Shown: positions 52,371-61,671, counted from the first letter of the stretch. The stretch: DNA of 64,000 nucleotides from Micromonospora saelicesensis (GCF_900091575.1 NZ_FMCR01000003.1:1030434-1094433); one strand, 5' to 3'. The notes: generated from the sequence alone by a model not told the origin. Translations and numbers: made by a program.

Positions 52371-53272
52371 GCCTCAGCAGCGATTTGGCTCGCGCTCAGG
52401 TCAAGGCGGAGACGTTGATCGAGGCGCTGCCCTGGTTGGCGCGCTTCACCGGCTCGACGGTCGTGGTCAAGTACGGCGGCAACGCGATGACCGATCCGGA
52501 GTTGCAGCGGGCGTTCGCGGCCGACATGGTCTTCCTGCGCTACGCCGGCCTGAAGCCCGTGGTGGTGCACGGCGGCGGTCCGCAGATCTCCGCCATGCTG
52601 GGCCGCCTCGGCATCGCCAGCGAGTTCCGGGGTGGTCTGCGGGTGACCACCGCCGAGGCGATGGACGTGGTCCGGATGGTGCTGGTCGGTCAGGTGGGCC
52701 GGGAGCTGGTGGGTCTGATCAACTCGCACGGTCCGTACGCCGTCGGCCTCTCCGGCGAGGACGCCCGCCTGTTCACCGCGGTGCGGCGTCCGGCGTACGT
52801 GGACGGGGTGCCGGTCGACGTGGGCCAGGTCGGAGACGTCGAGTCGGTCGACGTGTCCGCGGTGACCGACCTGATCGAGGCCGGTCGGATTCCGGTGATC
52901 TCCACGGTGGCGCCGGACGTGGAGGGTGTGCTGCACAACCTCAACGCGGACACCGCCGCTGCGGCGCTGGCCATCGCGTTGCGGGCCCGCAAGCTGGTCG
53001 TGCTCACCGACGTGGCCGGCCTGTACGCGGACTGGCCGGACACCACCAGCCTGGTCTCCGAGATCGCCGCGGACGACCTGGCCAAGCTGCTGCCCAGCCT
53101 GGAGTCGGGGATGGTGCCGAAGATGGAGGCCTGCCTGCGGGCGGTGCGTGGGGGAGTGCCCGCCGCGCACGTCGTCGACGGCCGGGTGGCGCACTCCACG
53201 TTGCTCGAGGTGTTCACCTCGGAAGGGTTCGGAACGATGGTGGTGCCGGGAGACGGGACGGACGCGACATGA
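52367..53272 (+). CDS. argB: Acetylglutamate kinase
   Basis: A 301-residue amino-acid kinase. 'VVVKYGGNAM' and 'VVVHGGGPQIS' bind ATP and acetylglutamate; 'NLNADTAAAALA' and 'LVVLTDVAGLY' follow. The N-terminal helix ('LARAQVKAETLIEALPWL') is typical of the arginine-sensitive hexameric enzymes, so feedback inhibition is expected. It overlaps argJ and argD by four bases each (ATGA). Confidence 0.96.
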   Translation: MSLSSDLARAQVKAETLIEALPWLARFTGSTVVVKYGGNAMTDPELQRAFAADMVFLRYAGLKPVVVHGGGPQISAMLGRLGIASEFRGGLRVTTAEAMDVVRMVLVGQVGRELVGLINSHGPYAVGLSGEDARLFTAVRRPAYVDGVPVDVGQVGDVESVDVSAVTDLIEAGRIPVISTVAPDVEGVLHNLNADTAAAALAIALRARKLVVLTDVAGLYADWPDTTSLVSEIAADDLAKLLPSLESGMVPKMEACLRAVRGGVPAAHVVDGRVAHSTLLEVFTSEGFGTMVVPGDGTDAT

Positions 53273-54498
53273 GCACGTTGGCGCAGCGGTGGAAGCAGTC
53301 CATGATGGACAACTACGGCACGCCGCCGATGGCGTTGGTCTCCGGTCACGGTGCCGTCGTGGTCGACGACGCCGGCCGGGAGTACCTGGACCTGGTGGGT
53401 GGCATCGCGGTCAACGCCCTCGGTCACGCCCACCCGGCGGTGGTGGCGGCGGTGTCGAAGCAGGTCGCGACCCTTGGGCACGTCTCCAACCTCTATGTGG
53501 CCGAGCCGCCGGTCGCCCTCGCCGAGCTGCTGTTGGCGCTCGCCGGCCGACCGGGCCGGGTGTTCTTCGCCAACTCGGGCGCGGAGGCCAACGAGGCGGC
53601 GTTCAAGCTCTCCCGCCGCACCGGCCGCACCCACGTGGTGGCCACCAGGGGCGGCTTCCATGGCCGCACCATGGGCGCCCTCGCGCTGACCGGCCAACCG
53701 GCCAAGGCGGACCCGTTCCGGCCGCTGCCCGGCGAGGTGACCCACGTCGACTACGGCGATGTCGCCGCCCTCGAAGCGGCCGTCTCCGAGGCCACCGCCA
53801 TGGTGATCCTGGAACCCGTCCAGGGTGAGAACGGTGTGCTGGTCCCGCCGGCCGGGTACCTCGCCGCGGCCCGGCGGATCACCGCCCGGCACGGCGCGCT
53901 GCTGGTCCTCGACGAGGTGCAGACCGGCGTCGGGCGTACCGGGCACTGGTTCGCGCACCAGGCCGAGGGTGTGGAGCCGGACGTGGTCACCCTGGCCAAG
54001 GGGCTGGGTGGCGGGCTGCCGATCGGCGCGATGCTGGCCTTCGGCCCCGCCGCGGACCTGCTCACCCCCGGCTCGCACGGCACCACGTTCGGCGGCAACC
54101 CGGTCAGTTGCGCGGCGGCGCTCGCCGTGGTGGCGACCATCGCCAACGAGGGCCTGCTCGACAACGTCAAGCGGGTCGGTGAGCGGCTGCGTCGCGGCAT
54201 CGAGGCGCTGGGCCACCCGCTGATCGCCGAGGTACGCGGCGCCGGTCTGCTGCTCGGCGTGGCGCTCACCGCGCCGGTGGCGTCGGTGCTGGCCGAGGCC
54301 CTGCGGGAAGCCGGCTTCCTGGTCAACCCGGTGCAGCCGGGTGTGATCCGGCTGGCCCCACCGCTGATCCTCACCGCCGCCCAGGCGGACACCTTCCTCG
54401 CGGCGCTGCCCGCCGCACTGGACGCGACCGCCCCGGCCGCCGCCGGCGCGCAGATCGCACCAGCCACAGTGGCCACCACGACGGGGACGACTCGATGA
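53269..54498 (+). CDS. argD: Acetylornithine aminotransferase
   Basis: A 409-residue class III PLP aminotransferase. 'MMDNYGTPPMALVSGHGAVV' begins the chain; 'FANSGAEANEAAFKLSR' is the cofactor phosphate loop, 'LVLDEVQTGVGRTG' holds the ring-binding Asp, and Lys244 in 'TLAKGLGGGLPIGAM' forms the Schiff base. The C terminus is an Ala/Thr-rich tail of about 25 residues. Overlaps with both neighbours suggest coupled translation. Confidence 0.95.
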   Translation: MSTLAQRWKQSMMDNYGTPPMALVSGHGAVVVDDAGREYLDLVGGIAVNALGHAHPAVVAAVSKQVATLGHVSNLYVAEPPVALAELLLALAGRPGRVFFANSGAEANEAAFKLSRRTGRTHVVATRGGFHGRTMGALALTGQPAKADPFRPLPGEVTHVDYGDVAALEAAVSEATAMVILEPVQGENGVLVPPAGYLAAARRITARHGALLVLDEVQTGVGRTGHWFAHQAEGVEPDVVTLAKGLGGGLPIGAMLAFGPAADLLTPGSHGTTFGGNPVSCAAALAVVATIANEGLLDNVKRVGERLRRGIEALGHPLIAEVRGAGLLLGVALTAPVASVLAEALREAGFLVNPVQPGVIRLAPPLILTAAQADTFLAALPAALDATAPAAAGAQIAPATVATTTGTTR

Positions 54499-55463
54499 CC
54501 CGGCACTTCCTGCGCGACGACGACCTCTCGCCAGCCGAACAGTCAGCGGTCCTCGACCTGGCGGCGCGAATGAAGGCGGACCGGTTCGGCCACCGGCCAC
54601 TGGTCGGCCCCCGCTCGGTGGCGGTGCTCTTCGACAAGCAGAGCCTGCGGACCAGGATCTCGTTCGACGCCGGCATCGCCGAGCTGGGCGGGCACCCCCT
54701 GGTGGTGGACACGCAGGTCACCCACTTCGGTCGCGGTGAGTCGCTCGCCGACGCGGGGCGGGTGCTGTCGCGCTACGTCGCGGCGATCGTGCTGCGGACC
54801 CACGGTGACGAGCGGATCGCCGAGGTGGCGGCGGGCGCCACCGTGCCGGTGGTCAACGCGCTCACCGACGGTTTCCACCCGTGCCAGCTGCTGGCCGACC
54901 TGCTCACCATCCGGGAGCGGTGCGGTGGCACGGCCGGGCGCACGCTGGCGTACGTGGGGGACGGCGCGAACAACATGGCGCAGTCGTACCTGCTGGCCGG
55001 GACGACCGCCGGGATGCACGTGCGGATCGCCGGCCCGGCCGGGTTCGCGCCGGACGCGGCAGTGGTGGAACGAGCCGCCCAGATCGGCGCGGAGACCGGC
55101 GGGTCGGTGCGGGTGCTGACCGACCCGGCCCAGGCGGTACGCGACGCCGACGTGCTGGCCACCGACACCTGGACGTCGATGGGGCAGGAGTCCGACGGGT
55201 TGGACCGGATCACCCCGTTCCTGCCGTATCAGGTCAACAAGGAGCTGCTCGGTCAGGCCGCACCGGACGCGATCGTGCTGCACTGCCTGCCCGCACACCG
55301 CGGCGAGGAGATCACCGACGAGGTGCTCGACGGCCCGCAGAGCGCGGTCTTCGACCAGGCGGAGAACCGGCTGCACGCGCAGAAGGCGCTGCTGACGTTC
55401 CTGCTGGGAACCGCGACGGAAGGCGCCGCGACCGGCGACACCACCACCGGGGGGCCGCGATGA
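54495..55463 (+). CDS. argF: Ornithine carbamoyltransferase
   Basis: A 322-residue enzyme that makes citrulline. Carbamoyl-phosphate and ornithine sites are visible: 'LRTHGDERI', 'DGFHPCQLLADLLTI' and 'LHCLPAHRGEEITDEV'. The phosphate loop, usually 'STRTR', here reads 'QSLRTRISFD', with Leu for Thr. Since the rest is standard and it lies between argD and argR, I call it argF. It may be a lineage variant. Confidence 0.94.
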   Translation: MTRHFLRDDDLSPAEQSAVLDLAARMKADRFGHRPLVGPRSVAVLFDKQSLRTRISFDAGIAELGGHPLVVDTQVTHFGRGESLADAGRVLSRYVAAIVLRTHGDERIAEVAAGATVPVVNALTDGFHPCQLLADLLTIRERCGGTAGRTLAYVGDGANNMAQSYLLAGTTAGMHVRIAGPAGFAPDAAVVERAAQIGAETGGSVRVLTDPAQAVRDADVLATDTWTSMGQESDGLDRITPFLPYQVNKELLGQAAPDAIVLHCLPAHRGEEITDEVLDGPQSAVFDQAENRLHAQKALLTFLLGTATEGAATGDTTTGGPR

Positions 55464-55975
55464 CCGCGCCGCTGACTCGCGCCGCCCGGCACGCCCGGAT
55501 CGTGGAGCTGATCCGCGACCGGTCGATCCGGTCGCAGACCGAGCTGGCCGACCTGCTCGCCGCCGACGGCGTGGGCGTCACCCAGGCCACCCTCTCGCGG
55601 GACCTGGAGGAGTTGGGCGCGGTCAAGGTGCGCGGCGGCGACGGCCCTGCCGTCTACCTGATCCCCGAGGACGGGCAACGGCCGTTGCGCGACGCCGAGG
55701 CCGCGCCGGCCCGGCTGGTACGGCTGCTGCGCGAACTGCTCAACGGGGTCGACTCCAGCGGCAACATCGCCGTGCTGCGGACACCGCCGGGCGCAGCCCA
55801 GTACCTGGCCAGCGCGTTGGACCGGGCGGGCCTGCCCGAGATCGTCGGCACCATCGCCGGCGACGACACCATCCTCGTCGTGGCCCGGGAGGCCGTCGGC
55901 GGGGCCGCACTCGGAGACAAGCTCGCCGGCTGGGCCCGCCGGGAAGACACCGCTGAAGGGAACACCACGTCATGA
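55460..55975 (+). CDS. argR: Arginine repressor
   Basis: A 171-residue repressor. The N-terminal winged helix is 'RHARIVELIRDRSIRSQTEL' with 'GVTQATLSRDLEELGAVKV'. The C-terminal hexamerisation and arginine-binding domain has 'NIAVLRTPPGAAQYLASALD' and 'GTIAGDDTILVVARE'. With arginine it should bind the ARG-box-like repeats before argC and shut down the operon it belongs to. Confidence 0.96.
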   Translation: MTAPLTRAARHARIVELIRDRSIRSQTELADLLAADGVGVTQATLSRDLEELGAVKVRGGDGPAVYLIPEDGQRPLRDAEAAPARLVRLLRELLNGVDSSGNIAVLRTPPGAAQYLASALDRAGLPEIVGTIAGDDTILVVAREAVGGAALGDKLAGWARREDTAEGNTTS

Positions 55976-57183
55976 CCGAGCGGGTCGTGCTCGCGTACTC
56001 CGGCGGGTTGGACACCTCCGTCGCCATTCCGTACCTGTCCGAGCAGACCGGCGCCGAGGTGATCGCGGTCGCTGTCGACGTCGGGCAGGGCGGTGAGGAT
56101 CTCGACGCCATCCGGCAGCGTGCCCTGGACTGCGGCGCCGCCGAGTCCGAGGTGGTGGACGCGCGCGACGAGTTCGCCGCCGACTACTGCCTGCCGGCGA
56201 TCCGGGCCAACGCGCTCTACATGGACCGCTACCCCCTGGTGTCGGCGCTGTCCCGGCCGCTGATCGTCAAGCACCTGGTGGCGGCGGCGCGCAAGCACGG
56301 CGGCACGATCGTGTCGCACGGCTGCACCGGCAAGGGCAACGACCAGGTCCGGTTCGAGGTGGGCCTGAACGCGCTGGCCCCCGACCTGAAGATCATCGCG
56401 CCGGCCCGGGACTTTGCCTGGACCCGGGACAAGGCGATCGCCTTCGCCGAGGAGAAGGGCCTGCCGATCGACGTGTCGGCCAAGTCGCCGTACTCGATCG
56501 ACCAGAACCTGTGGGGTCGCGCGGTGGAGACCGGCTTCCTGGAGGACATCTGGAACGCTCCCGTCGAGGACCTCTACTCGTACACCTCCGACCCGACCCA
56601 GGAGCGCGACCCCGACGAGGTCGTGATCACCTTCGACGGCGGCGTGCCGGTGGCGATCGACGGTGAAACGGTCACCCCGTACCAGGCGATCCTGGAGCTC
56701 AACCGGCGCGCCGGCGCTCAGGGCGTGGGCCGGCTCGACATGGTCGAGGACCGCCTGGTCGGCATCAAGAGCCGAGAGGTGTACGAGGCGCCTGGCGCGA
56801 TCGCGCTGATCACCGCCCACCAGGAGTTGGAGGCGGTGACCGTCGAGCGGGACCTGGCCCGGTTCAAGAAGGGCGTCGACCAGCGCTGGGGCGAACTCGT
56901 CTACGACGGGCTGTGGTTCTCGCCGCTGAAGGACTCGCTGGACGCGTTCATCGACGACGCGCAGCGGCACGTGAGCGGCGAGGTACGGATGATCCTGCAC
57001 GGCGGCCGGGCCACGGTGACCGGCCGGCGCTCCGAGGCGAGCCTCTACGACTTCGGGATGGCCACCTACGACACCGGCGACACCTTCGACCAGTCCCTGG
57101 CCAAGGGCTTCGTGCAGCTGTGGGGGCTGCCGAGCCGGATGGCCGCCGCTCGGGACGCCCGGTTGGGCGGTGGCGGACAGTGA
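55972..57183 (+). CDS. argG: Argininosuccinate synthase
   Basis: A 403-residue ATP-dependent enzyme joining citrulline and aspartate. The PP-loop is 'LAYSGGLDTSVAI', and 'GCTGKGNDQVRFEV' and 'SIDQNLWGRAVE' are family signatures. Length and layout are normal. It overlaps argR by four bases and precedes argH by 73 bp. Confidence 0.97.
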   Translation: MTERVVLAYSGGLDTSVAIPYLSEQTGAEVIAVAVDVGQGGEDLDAIRQRALDCGAAESEVVDARDEFAADYCLPAIRANALYMDRYPLVSALSRPLIVKHLVAAARKHGGTIVSHGCTGKGNDQVRFEVGLNALAPDLKIIAPARDFAWTRDKAIAFAEEKGLPIDVSAKSPYSIDQNLWGRAVETGFLEDIWNAPVEDLYSYTSDPTQERDPDEVVITFDGGVPVAIDGETVTPYQAILELNRRAGAQGVGRLDMVEDRLVGIKSREVYEAPGAIALITAHQELEAVTVERDLARFKKGVDQRWGELVYDGLWFSPLKDSLDAFIDDAQRHVSGEVRMILHGGRATVTGRRSEASLYDFGMATYDTGDTFDQSLAKGFVQLWGLPSRMAAARDARLGGGGQ

Positions 57184-57256
57184 CAGGTGTGAGCGCGAAG
57201 ACCGAGCAGGCGCGGCGAGCGGGCCCCGCAGTCGCGAGCGAGAGGCAACCAACGCA

Positions 57257-58723
57257 ATGATGGGCGACGTGGACGACAAGAGCCTGACCGAGAACAGCGC
57301 CGCCACCAACCGGACGAGCCTCTGGGGTGGCCGGTTCGCGGGCGGCCCCGCCGAGGCGCTCGCCCGACTGTCGGTGAGCGTGCAGTTCGACTGGCGCCTG
57401 GCCCCGTACGACATCGCCGGTTCCCGGGCGCACGCCCGGGTCCTCGCCGGCGCCGGTCTGCTGGATCCGGAGGAGCTGGGCCGGATGCTGGCCGCGCTGG
57501 ACGACCTGGAGGCGGCCTGCGCCTCCGGAACGTTCCGCCCCACCATCGACGACGAGGACGTGCACACCGCGTTGGAGCGCGGTCTGCTGGAGCGTCTCGG
57601 CAGCCTCGGTGGCAAGCTGCGCGCCGGCCGGTCCCGCAACGACCAGGTCGCCACCGACCTGCGGCTCTACCTGCGCGACCACGCCCGGGGCGTGGCCAGC
57701 CGCCTGGTCGAGCTGGCGGAGGCGCTGGTCGAGCAGGCCGAGCGGCACATCGACACCGCCGCGCCGGGGATGACCCACCTCCAGCACGCCCAGCCGGTCA
57801 CCTTCGGGCACTGGCTGCTCGCCCACGTGCAGCCGCTGCTGCGCGATCTGGAGCGGCTGTGCGACTGGGACCACCGGGCGGCGATCAGCCCGCTCGGCGC
57901 GGGCGCCCTGGCCGGTTCCGGGCTCCCCCTGGACCCGGTGGCGGTGGCCAAGGAGCTGGGCTTCCGTACGTCGTTCGCCAACTCGATGGACGCCGTCGCC
58001 GACCGGGACTTCGTGGCCGAGTTCCTCTTCACCACCGCCCTGATCGGGGTGCACCTGTCCCGGCTCGGCGAGGAGGTGGTGCTCTGGACCTCGCACGAGT
58101 TCGGCTGGGTGGAGCTGGACGACTCCTTCGCCACCGGCTCGTCGATCATGCCGCAGAAGAAGAACGCGGACATCGCCGAGCTGGCCCGGGGCAAGTCCGG
58201 GCGTCTGGTCGGCGGCCTGATGACAGTGCTCACCATGCTCAAGGGCCTGCCGATGACCTACGACCGGGACATGCAGGAGGACAAGGAGCCGGCCTTCGAC
58301 GCGGTCGACACCCTGGAACTGCTGCTTCCGGCCCTGGCGGGAATGATCTCCACGATGACGGTCCGGGTGGACCGCCTCGTCGCCGCCGCCCCGGTCGGCT
58401 TCTCCCTCGCCACCGAGGTCGCCGACTGGCTGGTCCGACGCAACGTGCCGTTCCGCGACGCGCACGAGATCACCGGCCAGTTGGTGGCGCTCTGCGCGGC
58501 TCGGGAGTGCGAGCTGAACGACGTCTCCGACGAGGACCTGGCCGCGATCAGCGGGCACCTCGACCCGTCGGTGCGCGACGTGCTCTCGGTCCGTTCGGCT
58601 CTCGCGGCCCGGACCACCCCCGGTTCCACCGGCCCCGGCCCGGTCGCCGACCAGCTCGCCGACGCGGCGGACCGGCTGGCCAGCTGGCGGGAGTGGGCCT
58701 CCGAGCGGGTCGTCCCGCGCTGA
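57257..58723 (+). CDS. argH: Argininosuccinate lyase
   Basis: A 488-residue enzyme that releases arginine and fumarate. It begins after a short variable tail with 'SLWGGRFAGGPAEALARLS'; 'GRSRNDQVATDLRLYLRD' and the catalytic-serine loop 'GSSIMPQKKNADIAELARGK' are clear. ATG 57257 and 57260 are both possible. The spacer before it is rich in GCGAGCG-type words. It ends the arginine operon. Confidence 0.96.
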   Translation: MMGDVDDKSLTENSAATNRTSLWGGRFAGGPAEALARLSVSVQFDWRLAPYDIAGSRAHARVLAGAGLLDPEELGRMLAALDDLEAACASGTFRPTIDDEDVHTALERGLLERLGSLGGKLRAGRSRNDQVATDLRLYLRDHARGVASRLVELAEALVEQAERHIDTAAPGMTHLQHAQPVTFGHWLLAHVQPLLRDLERLCDWDHRAAISPLGAGALAGSGLPLDPVAVAKELGFRTSFANSMDAVADRDFVAEFLFTTALIGVHLSRLGEEVVLWTSHEFGWVELDDSFATGSSIMPQKKNADIAELARGKSGRLVGGLMTVLTMLKGLPMTYDRDMQEDKEPAFDAVDTLELLLPALAGMISTMTVRVDRLVAAAPVGFSLATEVADWLVRRNVPFRDAHEITGQLVALCAARECELNDVSDEDLAAISGHLDPSVRDVLSVRSALAARTTPGSTGPGPVADQLADAADRLASWREWASERVVPR

Positions 58724-58766
58724 GCTGTGCCGTGGCGTCGGCGCTGGCCGCCGGCGCCGCGGCGGT

Positions 58767-59120
58767 TCAGGCCGTCGGGCGCTCCCGCTTGGGGAGCTTG
58801 GCCACCACCATGTCGTACGACGAGTCGACCGCCTCGGTCAGCTCCTCGTCGTCGATCCCGCCGTCCAGGCGCAGCGTGTTCCACCCGGACCGGCCGATGT
58901 AGGGCATCACGCTGGCGTCGCCGGGGTGTCGGTGCAACCACTCGTCGGCCACCTCCCGCGTCGGCCCGCACTTGATGCCGACCGTCGGTTTGCCGCTGTC
59001 GCTGCCGAGGAACGCGAAGATCCGGCCGCCCACCTTCACCACCTCGTCGCCCTCCCACGGCTGGTCCAGCCACGCTCCCGGCTTGGCCAGGCAGTACGCC
59101 AGCATCTCCGCGCGCTCCAT
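58767..59120 (-). CDS. MmcQ/YjbR-family protein
   Basis: A 117-residue protein of the YjbR fold, a small DNA-binding-like fold of unknown role. 'AYCLAKPGAWLDQPWEGDEVVKV' (in two parts), 'KIFAFLG'-type strand ('RIFAFLGSDSGKPTVGIKCG') and 'RSGWNTLRLDGGIDDEEL' are characteristic. GAGGAGG lies six bases before the ATG. It converges with argH. Confidence 0.88.
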   Translation of the reverse strand: MERAEMLAYCLAKPGAWLDQPWEGDEVVKVGGRIFAFLGSDSGKPTVGIKCGPTREVADEWLHRHPGDASVMPYIGRSGWNTLRLDGGIDDEELTEAVDSSYDMVVAKLPKRERPTA

Positions 59121-59230
59121 GGGTGCCTCCTCGTCGTGCGCACAGTGTGCCCGTCCCGCAGCCGTCGCAGGCGCGGCGTGCCGATCCGGGCGTCGGCCTG
59201 CTCTATCGGCGCCGGCCCAACCCCGCTCGG

Positions 59231-59307
59231 GAAGGTCGCGCTCGATCCGGGATCTGGTGGTCTCCGCCGAGGTCGAGGCCACTACTTCCATGTTCGAGCA
59301 CGATCTC
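59231..59307. repeat. 78-bp-type dispersed repeat, copy 2
   Basis: Reverse-complement relative of the element at 31,977-32,054. The left arm GGTCGCGCTCGAT and right arm TTCGAGCACGATC are imperfectly inverted, and CCACTACTTC (59279-59288) matches the internal GAAGTAGTGG of copy 1. It sits between two minus-strand genes. It is more diverged at its ends than copy 1. Confidence 0.7.
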
Positions 59308-59326
59308 GCACATGCGAGCGCTGTCG

Positions 59327-59752
59327 TCAGGGCGTCTGCTCGGCCGAGCGGGCGGCGACCCGCTCGTAGCGCTGCCGGGCCGCCTGTGCGCTGCCCAGCC
59401 CCAGCCCGTACGCGATCGCCTGCCAGGTCAGCCCCCGGTCGCGGGCCAGCGTCAGCAGCCCGGCCTCCAGGGCGTCCAGCTCGGCGCGGACGTGGGGCAG
59501 CAGGGTCAGCGCGGCGGTGAGGTCGGCGGCGTCGATCGGCTCCTCCGCGGGTTCGCGCTCGGCCCCGCCGGCGGCCAGCGCGGTGACCAGGGCGACCGCC
59601 TCCCACGGGTCGAGCACGTACGGGTGGGCCCACCGGCCCCGCCGCGTGTCGGTGCCGGCGTGCCGCTCGCTGATCCGCTGTAACGCCTCGTACGTCCGGT
59701 GGGCGCGGGCCCGGCCCGGGTCCGGCGCGGTGAAGGTGTCCTCGGTCGTCAT
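59327..59752 (-). CDS. Small helix-turn-helix protein
   Basis: A 141-residue protein. The C-terminal half is helical, with a likely DNA-binding helix-turn-helix in 'LARDRGLTWQAIAYGLGLGS' followed by 'AQAARQRYERVAAR', similar to sigma/NUMOD-type recognition helices. The N-terminal part ('HRTYEALQRISERH') may mediate partners. ATG 59752 is used; a longer start near 59,770 is possible. An AT-rich repeat region lies just upstream and may be its own operator. Confidence 0.7.
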   Translation of the reverse strand: MTTEDTFTAPDPGRARAHRTYEALQRISERHAGTDTRRGRWAHPYVLDPWEAVALVTALAAGGAEREPAEEPIDAADLTAALTLLPHVRAELDALEAGLLTLARDRGLTWQAIAYGLGLGSAQAARQRYERVAARSAEQTP

Positions 59753-59769
59753 ACCCCGAGCACACCCCA

Positions 59770-59792
59770 TCAACAAAGTATTGTCAACAGAT
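59770..59792. promoter_or_regulatory. AT-rich repeats upstream of the HTH gene
   Basis: Two direct TCAACA repeats (59770-59775 and 59784-59789) and the inverted ACAA-AGTA-TTGT (59773-59784) stand out in a GC-rich setting. On the minus strand TTGACA (59787-59782) is placed 17 bases before a TGTGCT that lies six bases from the ATG at 59752, so this may be promoter and operator of that gene, also facing the glycosylase gene. Confidence 0.4.
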
Positions 59793-59853
59793 CGTTCAAG
59801 TCTCCACCGTCCCGCACGGGTGTCGGTGCGGCGGGATGGGTACCGTCGGGGAC

Positions 59854-60495
59854 ATGGCCCTGTCCTCCGGTGACCGCACCACCGACACCGACCTGGCGGC
59901 CCTGGCGGACCTGCTCGCCGGCCCACTGCTGCCGGCGGCGCGCGGGCTGCTGGGCTGCCGACTGCACGCCGGCGGGGTCACCGCCCGGATCACCGAGGTC
60001 GAGGCGTACGCGGGAAGTGGCGGCGATCCCGCCTCGCACGCCCACCGGGGGCGCACCCCGCGCAACGCCGTGATGTTCGGCCCCGCCGGGTACGCCTACG
60101 TGTACTTCACCTACGGGATGCACTGGTGCATGAACGTGGTCACCGGGGTCGAGGGGGAGGCCTCCGCCGTGCTGCTGCGCGCCGGTGAGGTGGTCGACGG
60201 GCTGGCCACGGCACGGGAGCGCCGGCCGGCCATCCGGCGGGACCTGGACCTGGCCCGCGGACCGGCCCGGCTCTGCTCCGCGCTCGGCATCGACCGCGAG
60301 GCGTACGGGGCGTACCTGCTCGGCGACGGCCCGGTCCGCCTGCGGCCCCCGGCCCGGCCGGTGCCGTCGGAGACGGTGGTGGCGGGCCCTCGGGTCGGGG
60401 TGACGGGCGCCCACGATCTGCCCTGGCGGTTCTGGCTCGACGGCGATCCCACGGTCAGCGCGTACCGCCGGCACGTGCCGCGCGTCCGGCGCTGA
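59854..60495 (+). CDS. 3-methyladenine DNA glycosylase (AAG/MPG type)
   Basis: A 213-residue base-excision repair enzyme that removes alkylated purines. 'LLGCRLHAGGVTARITEVEAY' region holds the catalytic Glu; 'DPASHAHRGRTPRNAVMFGP' and 'AYVYFTYGMHWCMNVV' form the rest of the core. TACCGT (59841-59846) ends seven bases before ATG 59854, suggesting a leaderless transcript; ATG 59836 is the alternative. It is divergent from the HTH gene. Confidence 0.92.
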   Translation: MALSSGDRTTDTDLAALADLLAGPLLPAARGLLGCRLHAGGVTARITEVEAYAGSGGDPASHAHRGRTPRNAVMFGPAGYAYVYFTYGMHWCMNVVTGVEGEASAVLLRAGEVVDGLATARERRPAIRRDLDLARGPARLCSALGIDREAYGAYLLGDGPVRLRPPARPVPSETVVAGPRVGVTGAHDLPWRFWLDGDPTVSAYRRHVPRVRR

Positions 60496-60583
60496 GCGCG
60501 CCGTCCGGCGTGTGGGCGGCGAAGTCTGTCGGGGGGTGTGGCCATAATCACCGGACCTGCTCACCGACGGTTCGGAGGACGTC

Positions 60584-61669
60584 ATGGCGACACTGCTCGC
60601 GATCGGCACAGCCAAGGGATTGTTTCTCGCCACCAGCACCGACGACCGGCGCAGTTGGGAGATCACCGGCCCGCACTTTCCGATGACCGGTGTCTACGCG
60701 GTGGCGGTCGACACCCGTCGTTCCACCCCACGGCTGCTCGCCGGCATGACCAGCTCACACTTCGGCCCCAGCGTCGCCACCAGCGACGACCTCGGCGCCT
60801 CCTGGGACGAGCCCGACCAGGCGCCGGTCGCGTTTCCGGCCGACACCGGCGTCTCCCTCGGCCGGGTCTGGCAGTTGATGCCGGCCGGCCCCGACGAGCC
60901 GGACGTCATCTGGGCCGGCACCGAGCCCTCGGCGTTGTTCAAGTCCACCGACGGTGGCCGCAGCTTCGAGCTGGTCCGTTCCCTCTGGGACCACCCGCAC
61001 CGCCCGCAGTGGGAGGCCGGGTTCGGTGGCCAGGCCGTGCACACCGTGCTGCCCCACCCGCGTGACCCGGCTCGGCTGCTGGTCGCGATGTCCACCGGCG
61101 GGGTCTACCGCTCGGAGGACGCCGGGGCGAGTTGGGCGCCGGGCAACACCGGCATCCGCGCCTACTTCATGCCCGACGAGTGGCCGGAGTTCGGCCAGTG
61201 CGTGCACAAGGTCGCCCGGGACGCCGGCAACCCCGAACGGCTGTACGCGCAGAACCACCACGGCGTCTACCGCTCCGATGACGACGGCCGCACCTGGTCC
61301 TCGATCGCCGATGGGCTGCCCAGCGACTTCGGCTTCCCGATGGTGGCCCACCCGGGGCGCGGTGGCGTGGTGTGGACCTTCCCGTTGGTCGCCGACGGCG
61401 AGCGGTTCCCGACCGACCACCGCTGCCGGGTGTTCCGCTCCACCGACGCCGGCGGCAAGTGGGAGCCGCTGTCGGTCGGGCTGCCCGAGGGCCCGTTCTA
61501 TCCGGCGGTGCTGCGCGATGCGATGTGCGCCGACGACGCCACCCCCGGCGGGGTCTACTTCGGCACCCGGTCCGGCTCGGTCTTCGCCAGTCGCGACGAG
61601 GGCGACTCCTGGTCGACGGTCGCGGCGCACCTGCCCGACGTGCTCTGCGTTCGGGCAGCGGAGGTCTGA
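60584..61669 (+). CDS. BNR/Asp-box repeat beta-propeller protein
   Basis: A 361-residue protein with at least six Asp-box turns (S-x-D-x-G-x-x-W/F): 'SDDLGASW', 'STDGGRSF', 'SEDAGASW', 'SDDDGRTW', 'STDAGGKW' and 'SRDEGDSW'. Such repeats form sialidase/VPS10-type propellers. No signal peptide is seen, and sialidase catalytic residues are not apparent, so it is probably not a true sialidase. GGAGG precedes the ATG. It is next to a ubiquitin-like protein, a pairing I recall from other actinobacteria. Confidence 0.85.
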   Translation: MATLLAIGTAKGLFLATSTDDRRSWEITGPHFPMTGVYAVAVDTRRSTPRLLAGMTSSHFGPSVATSDDLGASWDEPDQAPVAFPADTGVSLGRVWQLMPAGPDEPDVIWAGTEPSALFKSTDGGRSFELVRSLWDHPHRPQWEAGFGGQAVHTVLPHPRDPARLLVAMSTGGVYRSEDAGASWAPGNTGIRAYFMPDEWPEFGQCVHKVARDAGNPERLYAQNHHGVYRSDDDGRTWSSIADGLPSDFGFPMVAHPGRGGVVWTFPLVADGERFPTDHRCRVFRSTDAGGKWEPLSVGLPEGPFYPAVLRDAMCADDATPGGVYFGTRSGSVFASRDEGDSWSTVAAHLPDVLCVRAAEV

Positions 61670-61671
61670 GC

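Noticed and set aside
57184..57256. GCGAGCG-rich repeat in the argG-argH spacer, similar to words at 14,800-14,822
   Set aside because: The two stretches share only short GC-rich words without alignable length or symmetry.
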